A stretch of DNA of 5,116 nt from Bacteroidales bacterium (lineage in GTDB: Bacteria; Bacteroidota; Bacteroidia; Bacteroidales; UBA7960). The position numbers and the translations under genes were made by a program. Each line of letters opens with the position of its first letter. Within the stretch, counting starts at the first letter, position 1. This document shows positions 1 to 5,116 of the stretch, piece by piece. The notes under the pieces are model-generated. The model saw only the letters and a list, made by a program, of their open reading frames with translations. It was not told where the DNA came from and searched no databases. The DNA lies in NCBI GenBank assembly GCA_007130545.1, contig SLSG01000206.1, forward strand, positions 1 through 5,116, in the 5' to 3' direction.

Positions 1-1
1 C

Positions 2-7
2 AGGTGG
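2..7 (+). promoter_or_regulatory. Ribosome binding site of the large virion gene
   Basis: AGGTGG lies 8 nt before the ATG at 16. It is a good though not perfect match to the Shine-Dalgarno consensus and fixes the start of the 1169-residue gene. Confidence 0.6.
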
Positions 8-15
8 CGTAATAT

Positions 16-3000
16 ATGATTGTCGACAACAGCCTGATATTATACTATCGGGGCGAAGACAATACATATCATGTTGACATTTTCGATCTCGACAATCTAT
101 CGGAAAACTATTTTGCAGTCAAACGGTTTCAATATGACTCTGAAGTAGAAACCGACAATGGATCGTTGGTGCGATTAGGCAACAGTGTGTATATCGCTCC
201 ACATAACAAGATGCTTAATCTCATTGACGGGGTGTGGTATCTGAATGATTATGTGTCGACCGCGCCTATAGTCAGGGCTGTTGATCAGCAAGATATAAAA
301 GAAGTGGAAAGTGGTGTACCTGCACGTGGACATATTGCTATAGCGTCAGTGGATTTGGGTGTAGTGGAGTTTCGTATCGGGGCCGGGCCTGTTGTGGCAG
401 AGGATATGTCGCTACATTCTACAATTCTGTCAGGGATACAAGGGATTATCAATGCGTTTGAGGCCAGTTCGTATTACAATCAGCGATATAGTTTCAGTTA
501 TGTTAATGTTATTGAAGGTATTTCGAACATTGATAATATGGAAACTCAGGACATTATGCCGTTCAATACGATACTTATTGAGTCCAGGGTGTCGGATGAT
601 ATAGGGGTTCGCGAGGTTGTTATCATGGGGGACCCACAATCAGAGGTCGATTTGGTATTGAAAGGGTCTGATGTTACGGGAGGTATTGCACCTGAAACGA
701 TAGGTACATTGGAACAGATGCGTGATTACTGGTATACGGCAAGGTATCGGTATTCCGACGGTCATGTTACCAAAGCGTGTTATCCGGTTGCCGTGGAAAC
801 AACAAACGTGCGCCGGCGTAACCGTATCGAGATTAAACCGGTGCGTGATTTGGATAACAGTCGGTTTGTCGAGATCGAAGTGTTTCGCAGTTCGCGTGGA
901 AGCGAGTTCTTTTTTATCGACAAGTTCAGACCTGAACAGGTAAATGAACGCGGGTATGTGTATTATGATGATATAGGCAAATTACCCCGTACACGATTGG
1001 ATGAATTGCCGTACATGTGGACCGATGAACATAAGATTCACGGTGTTGTACGTGACCGTTATGTGCGCGGGAATCTGCGGTATCGTGAGCGCCCGTTCGA
1101 TATCGTAGGACGTGTGGATACCAAAGTAACCGAAGATGATAAAACCATTCCGCCGAACACGTCGATGGAATTGTATGCACGTGGGCGGTTTAACAACGGC
1201 ACCGAATCTAAACAGGTGTATGTTGATTCATTGACCAATACTGAAACGGATCGGAAGATTGCTACAGTAATAGATGAATTGATCGGCGATGATATCAAGG
1301 AACTTGGGTTTTATGCAAAGTATGATCAGTTTCGGCGCAGCCAGGGTATTACAATTGGCGCGATCGATATGTTCAATGCCAACATCCCATCACTTGCGAC
1401 GCGTCGCAATTCGATATCGGATCAACGCAGACCTGAACAACAGTATATTTTCCTGGGATGGAAGTATGTGATGAGGATTGCGTTTTTGGCAGCGCCGGGA
1501 TATTCATCGATGCAGGTTGAAGATTATATCGTTGACAGTGAATTGGATATCGAGAATGAGAGTAACGAGTTCCGGTATGAATCGAAGTTCATGTTTCGCC
1601 GGCAGGTTGCCCCGTTCAATATTAATGAAAGACATTTTATATTTCCGGACACTGAAGAATTTGAACCTGTACAAGGGTTTCGGCAGTCTTATGATTTCGT
1701 AGCGTTTCGACCATTGTGGTATCAGTACGATTTGGATACTCCATATCCGCCTGGATTCTCCGGAACAAACCGACCGAAGATTTCTTTGGGTGAGTGGGGT
1801 GATGTTGATGTGAACATACCGGTGGTCGGGATTTATAAATTGGCTATGTATGACGGAATTAAGGAAGCATCGCGTACAGGTCGGTTGAATATCAGGATTG
1901 AGGATGATGGTGCGTTTGCCGGCGACAGTACAATTGCAGGTAAGGAGATAAAGGTACTCGGGGTTGCCGATGAATCTGAAGGCAAGCAACAGTTTGAGCA
2001 AACTTCGATGATGAGTTATACTTATGCCAATCAACCTGTACTTCCTGCACATGATGAGATTCCCAGGGGTAGCAATCTTGTAAGTGAAAGCCGTTGGATT
2101 TATCCTACGAATTCAAAATTGTATTTAATCGTTAACGATCCCGATCTAGAAGGGTTGACGAATTCTGCGGTGCAGAATACCGGGTTTCTTGGTGACTATG
2201 AGGAACTTGATACAGTATTGCCCGGCAGACAAGCATCGTTTAGCTATACCATATTGAATATGGTGCTGGAATCGGGATATTTTTTACGCAATGAGACAAC
2301 AGGGTTGCCTGAAATTAACAGGGTGATGATCGGGCCTCGTGATACTGAAATGCCGTGGGTTGATTTTAAATCACTGGAAACGACCATATGGGAATCATTG
2401 CGTGAGATATCATTGTTCGATCATGCGATACCTGAAGGTGATCATACGTTGATTTATTTGGGACGCGGAGTTCCCGGTGATGACAATATCGAATTTGAGC
2501 GTACAGGATATTCGAGGGTTGAAGAACGGGGGCTTACACGTTGGAGTTTGGATACTGATAATTTGTATTCGGCGATTGTTGAAATTGATGAGAGCGAAGT
2601 GTTGATTGAGAAATATCCGCAGCAGCTTATTGTGTCCATGCCGTTTGCTCCGGACGGGAATCTTGGCGGGTCTCGAACGTTTTTGTTTTCCGGAATATAC
2701 AATATACCGGATGATCACGGTGAACTGGTAGGGATGGCATACGTTCAGGGCCGGCTGTTTGTGTTCACAATCCATGGTGTTGCCATGGTGTTTGTAGGTG
2801 AGATTGTAAGTGAACAACCCAGCGGAAACGCTGTTGTCGATACTGCGCGGTTTCTGACCGACAATCAGTGGGTTCTGAGAAATCTGAAACAGGTACAACC
2901 ACGCAGTATTGTGACTTATGAACACATGTTGTTCTTCTCTGATGGTATTGACGTGTGGATGCGCGGACAGGAATTGCAGAACATATCCAACGGTGCTGTT

Positions 3001-3525
3001 ACCCTTGCTGATGGTGATCATGTTGGCGGTATTGATGTTGAGAATAAAGAGTATCGTATCAGTGATGGCCATCAAACCTGGGCGTATTCATTGGAAACAA
3101 GGGAATGGTCGGGGCCTTATACATATGATACTGAGATAGGAATGTTGTATCGCGACCGGCTGTACGGGGTGAGCGACGGTCATGCGACGCTTCACAATCG
3201 AGGGAATGTGTTTGGGGTATATCCGGAATATGAAACTGAAGTTCAGTGGGCCGGCAATGATTTCAATGAATCAACGATCGATAAAATATTCCGTAAGTTT
3301 TATCTGGATGTTGAAGGGTCGGGCAGGTTTGAATACAGTAAGAATCGACAGGCGTGGTTTGGTCGTGATCTGGGTGATACCAATACCATAAACGGGATTA
3401 AACATGTCGGAGTGAAGCAGGAGTATTCCAACACTCAGTCATTGTATTGGCGGTTCAAAACCAAGGCAAAAGAATTTGCTTTGAAAGGCGTTTCATTTAT
3501 ATGGTACGTAAGAGACAGGTTGTGA
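16..3525 (+). CDS. Large phage virion protein, possibly tail nozzle/stabilisation-like
   Basis: A 1169-residue protein, most likely a structural part of a phage tail or neck. The ATG at 16 follows an AGGTGG site with an 8-nt spacer, which supports this start. No signal peptide or membrane segment is visible. The chain reads as beta-rich, with alternating hydrophobic residues, many Tyr/Phe/Trp and abundant Asp/Asn/Gly turns. Residues about 231-340 look like an Ig/FN3-type sandwich (YTARYRYSDGH at 240-250, VEIEVFRSS at 285-293), and 384-440 repeats this layout (MELYARGRFNNG, then ELGFYAKYDQF). Residues about 905-1062 hold blade-like repeats: LFVFT at 914-918, then LxxxSDG motifs with SDG at 975, 1016 and 1053. 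P22 gp10 and related nozzle proteins carry comparable propeller-like regions; this is known of those proteins, and its application here is inference. The gene ends 1 bp before the next start. Virion role is fairly sure; nozzle identity is tentative. A receptor-binding or baseplate-type protein is the main alternative. Confidence 0.85.
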   Translation: MIVDNSLILYYRGEDNTYHVDIFDLDNLSENYFAVKRFQYDSEVETDNGSLVRLGNSVYIAPHNKMLNLIDGVWYLNDYVSTAPIVRAVDQQDIKEVESGVPARGHIAIASVDLGVVEFRIGAGPVVAEDMSLHSTILSGIQGIINAFEASSYYNQRYSFSYVNVIEGISNIDNMETQDIMPFNTILIESRVSDDIGVREVVIMGDPQSEVDLVLKGSDVTGGIAPETIGTLEQMRDYWYTARYRYSDGHVTKACYPVAVETTNVRRRNRIEIKPVRDLDNSRFVEIEVFRSSRGSEFFFIDKFRPEQVNERGYVYYDDIGKLPRTRLDELPYMWTDEHKIHGVVRDRYVRGNLRYRERPFDIVGRVDTKVTEDDKTIPPNTSMELYARGRFNNGTESKQVYVDSLTNTETDRKIATVIDELIGDDIKELGFYAKYDQFRRSQGITIGAIDMFNANIPSLATRRNSISDQRRPEQQYIFLGWKYVMRIAFLAAPGYSSMQVEDYIVDSELDIENESNEFRYESKFMFRRQVAPFNINERHFIFPDTEEFEPVQGFRQSYDFVAFRPLWYQYDLDTPYPPGFSGTNRPKISLGEWGDVDVNIPVVGIYKLAMYDGIKEASRTGRLNIRIEDDGAFAGDSTIAGKEIKVLGVADESEGKQQFEQTSMMSYTYANQPVLPAHDEIPRGSNLVSESRWIYPTNSKLYLIVNDPDLEGLTNSAVQNTGFLGDYEELDTVLPGRQASFSYTILNMVLESGYFLRNETTGLPEINRVMIGPRDTEMPWVDFKSLETTIWESLREISLFDHAIPEGDHTLIYLGRGVPGDDNIEFERTGYSRVEERGLTRWSLDTDNLYSAIVEIDESEVLIEKYPQQLIVSMPFAPDGNLGGSRTFLFSGIYNIPDDHGELVGMAYVQGRLFVFTIHGVAMVFVGEIVSEQPSGNAVVDTARFLTDNQWVLRNLKQVQPRSIVTYEHMLFFSDGIDVWMRGQELQNISNGAVTLADGDHVGGIDVENKEYRISDGHQTWAYSLETREWSGPYTYDTEIGMLYRDRLYGVSDGHATLHNRGNVFGVYPEYETEVQWAGNDFNESTIDKIFRKFYLDVEGSGRFEYSKNRQAWFGRDLGDTNTINGIKHVGVKQEYSNTQSLYWRFKTKAKEFALKGVSFIWYVRDRL

Positions 3526-3526
3526 C

Positions 3527-4249
3527 ATGATTTTTGAAGTTAAAATTCAGAACAAGGACGGCACACTGCGTCATTACAGACCGCTTCCAACCACGATTGA
3601 AGACGGGGTTAAGGAATATACTGAGAGTATTAAATTGGTAGGGGGCGCGTCGTTGTTTTCCAATCATGTAACGGTATCTCAAACTAAATTATCGTTACGA
3701 TCTGAAGCGGCCAGTCTCGATATTGGAAGTGTTACATTTACAGACGGTACGAATACTGTTGGACGTATTGTTGCACCTACAGGAGTTGGGAATCCGGCAG
3801 TAGCAGTTATGGGAGTTGGTGCAATGCCTGTACATTTAGATTCAGATGTAGGGATTGCTTTATTATCAGGACCGGCAAATGATAGTAGTTATGTTACGGT
3901 GAATTTGTTCAATGCCGGTACATTTCAGGTGATGTCACAAAATAGAAAAGTTTATGTCACGGCGACCGGGACGCACATCGATAATTCACCATTGCACATG
4001 CATGAATTGGATATTGTGGAAGCAAAGGATATAACAGCTACAGGAACCATATCATCTAAAACCAAACGGGTTGGTAAGTTTCTTGGTGATAATGCATCGT
4101 CTAAATGGGCTAGTGGTGATGTTGATACTGATGCCGCGTTGTTTTCAGATACACGTGAGATTGGAGATATTTTTAGAGCGACATCATTTGACGCTCGAAG
4201 AATATGGATGTATGTTGGGGCTGATGAGTGGAAACGAATTACAAATTAA
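3527..4249 (+). CDS. Beta-rich phage virion protein, fibre- or appendage-like
   Basis: A 240-residue protein starting 1 bp after the preceding stop, with a short AGG at 3517-3519 at usable distance, so it is probably translationally coupled. No database family is recognised with confidence. Residues 1-75 are beta-like (MIFEVKIQNKDG, then TKLSLRSEAASLDIGSVTF). Residues 80-131 are rich in Gly, Ala and Val. Residues 148-177 combine an HxH motif (His157, His159) with KDITATGTISS at 167-177, a pattern reminiscent of trimeric fibre shafts. Residues 213-238 (GDIFRATSF, then IWMYVGADEWKRI) resemble a short aromatic motif I associate with phage fibre and appendage proteins. There is no cysteine. Its position directly behind the large tail protein fits an appendage or fibre attached to it. 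It could also be a decoration or head-fibre protein. That it is a real gene is near certain; the fibre role is inference from motifs and position. Confidence 0.82.
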   Translation: MIFEVKIQNKDGTLRHYRPLPTTIEDGVKEYTESIKLVGGASLFSNHVTVSQTKLSLRSEAASLDIGSVTFTDGTNTVGRIVAPTGVGNPAVAVMGVGAMPVHLDSDVGIALLSGPANDSSYVTVNLFNAGTFQVMSQNRKVYVTATGTHIDNSPLHMHELDIVEAKDITATGTISSKTKRVGKFLGDNASSKWASGDVDTDAALFSDTREIGDIFRATSFDARRIWMYVGADEWKRITN

Positions 4250-4260
4250 TTGATTATAGC

Positions 4261-4431
4261 ATGAAAAATATTGATATTAATCGTGAAATCTATAGGATGG
4301 AAGAACTCATCCGCCGTGCCGATCCTAAGATGTCAGTGGCTGAACACATGTTCACAACATTAAATCGTATTGTTGAGCATATCCAGGAACTCGAAACCCG
4401 TTCAAATGTAAAAGAGGCCGATAATGATTGA
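4261..4431 (+). CDS. Small helical phage protein with heptad pattern
   Basis: A 56-residue hypothetical protein from the ATG at 4261. The frame is also open upstream to a GTG at 4228, which would give 67 residues and overlap the previous gene by 22 bp. That GTG has only a GGGG run (4217-4220) ahead of it; the ATG has no SD. The ATG is preferred because it clears the upstream gene, but the choice is open. The protein is charged and almost entirely helix-like. Hydrophobic residues fall every three or four positions from 10 to 41: I10, M13, I17, A20, M24, A27, F31, L34, V38, I41. This suggests a coiled coil or an amphipathic helix that packs against a partner, with a possible kink at Asp21-Pro22. 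The stop overlaps the next gene by 8 bp, so the two are likely coupled. No function can be assigned; a small accessory part of the tail or an assembly factor fits the context. Confidence 0.7.
   Translation: MKNIDINREIYRMEELIRRADPKMSVAEHMFTTLNRIVEHIQELETRSNVKEADND
4413..4417 (+). promoter_or_regulatory. Ribosome binding site inside the preceding gene
   Basis: AGAGG lies 6 nt before the ATG at 4424, within the last codons of the small helical gene. It supports the 8-bp overlapping start of the 129-residue gene. Confidence 0.6.
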
Positions 4432-4813
4432 GCGAGGATTGATTAAAATCGGGATGTACTACATGGATGATACTTATGTCGATGTGGAATGGATGGTCGA
4501 ACCTGAAGAAGAAGGTGAACCTGAAACCGCATTCGATCTTACGATTTTTGACAATATTGTTATGGATTGGAAACGTAAGCGCCGGTTTTTTGCTGATCAT
4601 GCAGTACGTTGGGAATTGGGTAATGGAATTTATATCGTTGGGGAGTTTAATAATATTTTACGTATTGAATTGAACCGCCGGCGTGTAATGGATGCTCGGC
4701 CTGGGTTTAAGTTTTTTGGAGACATCCGGTTTATTGTAGCTAACAAAGTTACTACGTTTTTGGATGTTGAAACCGATATCACACATTCTGTAACTACAGT
4801 TAAAATCGAATAA
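4424..4813 (+). CDS. Hypothetical phage protein, beta-rich, 129 residues
   Basis: A 129-residue protein not recognised as a member of a named family. The ATG at 4424 overlaps the end of the preceding gene by 8 bp and is preceded by AGAGG (4413-4417) with a 6-nt spacer, the clearest SD in the downstream half, which decides this start over the internal ATG at 4454. Visible features are an acidic loop EPEEEGEPE at residues 26-34, a basic cluster KRKRR at 50-54, and alternating hydrophobic stretches (IYIVGEF at 69-75, ILRIEL at 78-83, DIRFIVANKV at 100-109, then a Thr/Val-rich end at 118-126) that read as beta strands. It has no cysteine, signal peptide or membrane helix. Gene order places it in the virion module, so a minor tail or connector protein is plausible, but the sequence itself does not show a role. 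Leucine is encoded mainly by TTG (4 of 6), like the large upstream gene. Confidence 0.8.
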   Translation: MIERGLIKIGMYYMDDTYVDVEWMVEPEEEGEPETAFDLTIFDNIVMDWKRKRRFFADHAVRWELGNGIYIVGEFNNILRIELNRRRVMDARPGFKFFGDIRFIVANKVTTFLDVETDITHSVTTVKIE

Positions 4814-4841
4814 TCAAACCACACCACAAATATCAAACATT
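4814..4841 (+). promoter_or_regulatory. G-free, A/C-rich leader before the last gene
   Basis: The 28 nt between the stop at 4811-4813 and the ATG at 4842 contain no G at all and are rich in A and C. TCAAAC occurs twice (4814-4819 and 4833-4838). No SD, hairpin terminator or convincing -10/-35 pair is visible. With no G, the stretch can form neither G-C nor G-U pairs internally, so it should be unstructured. It may recruit ribosomes through ribosomal protein S1 or simple accessibility; this is inference. Confidence 0.4.
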
Positions 4842-5116
4842 ATGGCAACTTTCAATAAATTCAATAGCTTTGTAGAAGAATTAGCACATGGCGCTCATGA
4901 TCTTGACAATGATCAACTGACAGTGGCCCTGACCAATGATGCTCCGACCGCTGCTAATTCTGTTCTGGCCGATCTGACTGAGATTGCGTATACCAATCTA
5001 TCAAGTCGTAATCTGACGCGTACTTCTTCTGGACAGACCGGCGGAACGTACGCTATTGTTCTTGAGGATTTGACATTGACGGCTTCCGGGGGTAGTGTAG
5101 CGGAATTTCGTTATGC
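4842..5116 (+). CDS. Small phage virion-cluster protein (5' part, cut by window edge)
   Basis: Open from the ATG at 4842 to the right edge: 91 full codons and two bases, with no stop. The translation begins MATFNKFNSFVEELAHGAHD and continues through LTVALTNDAP, ADLTEIAYTNL and LTASGGSVAEFRY. From memory this matches a widespread family of phage and prophage hypothetical proteins that start MA(T/A)FNKFNSFVEDLA and carry a VALTN-AP segment and an LTASGG near the middle. Those are usually somewhat over 100 residues, so perhaps a third is missing. The family has no established function known to me; it sits among virion genes, and a small beta-rich head or tail decoration is one guess. It lacks an SD and follows a 28-nt leader without G. 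Leucine codons are 5 CTG of 11, against mostly TTG in the neighbouring genes, which may reflect high expression or separate ancestry. Family recognition is by eye and unconfirmed. Confidence 0.85.
   Translation, partial: MATFNKFNSFVEELAHGAHDLDNDQLTVALTNDAPTAANSVLADLTEIAYTNLSSRNLTRTSSGQTGGTYAIVLEDLTLTASGGSVAEFRY

Noticed and set aside
1..19. Possible 3' end of an upstream gene, stopping either at TAA 10-12 or at TGA 17-19 (ATGA overlap with the start at 16)
   Set aside because: Fewer than 20 bases are visible and two frames both end plausibly, so neither can be supported as a feature.
1504..2052. Minus-strand open frame of 182 codons
   Set aside because: It also lies within the large gene, has a Cys/Arg/Ile-rich composition without recognisable motifs, and no clear gene context on that strand.
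2410..3075. Minus-strand open frame of 221 codons
   Set aside because: It lies wholly inside the large + strand gene. Its translation is rich in His, Ile, Asn and Cys with no domain-like pattern, as expected of an antisense shadow.
3500..3530. Programmed frameshift joining the large gene to the next one
   Set aside because: The junction is TGA, one base, ATG, with no slippery heptamer or obvious downstream structure; simple translational coupling explains it.
4811..4845. Terminator or promoter in the 28-bp gap before the last gene
   Set aside because: No inverted repeat followed by a T run, and no convincing -35/-10 pair, could be found in so short an A/C-rich stretch.
1..5116. Defence island, toxin-antitoxin, retron or other accessory system
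   Set aside because: All supported genes read as virion or virion-associated proteins. No catalytic motifs, small paired regulators, repeats or non-coding RNA structure were seen.

Overview
The window looks like part of the virion-structure module of a tailed double-stranded DNA phage or prophage. All five recognisable genes lie on the + strand and are packed almost end to end: a 1-bp gap, an 11-bp gap, an 8-bp overlap and a 28-bp gap. Nothing points to a chromosomal housekeeping region. I see no tRNA, rRNA, CRISPR array, insertion sequence, integrase or convincing terminator. The host cannot be named from this sequence. Shine-Dalgarno-like sites precede some genes (AGGTGG at 2-7, AGAGG at 4413-4417), so the phage probably uses ordinary SD-led initiation for at least part of the module.

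Layout. Bases 16-3525 encode a 1169-residue beta-rich protein, the dominant feature. It has Ig/FN3-like stretches in its N-terminal half and a run of propeller-blade-like repeats in its last quarter. This is the kind of protein that forms the tail nozzle or stabilisation ring of short-tailed phages, but that assignment is an inference. Bases 3527-4249 encode a 240-residue beta-rich protein with fibre-like features: an HxH motif, an ATGTIS-type segment and an aromatic C-terminal motif. Bases 4261-4431 encode a small helical protein with a hydrophobic heptad pattern. Bases 4424-4813 encode a 129-residue beta-rich protein of unknown function. Bases 4842-5116 begin a further gene, cut by the right edge, that resembles a small phage protein family often seen in virion-gene clusters.

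How they may work together. Spacing and shared strand suggest one polycistronic message. The simplest reading is a large tail-hub or nozzle component followed by an appendage protein, two small accessory proteins and a separately initiated small virion-associated protein. The last gene stands out: it has a 28-nt leader with no G, no SD, and a leucine codon preference unlike the genes before it. No defence, toxin, enzyme or mobile system is evident. The points of interest are structural-protein architecture and translation initiation.
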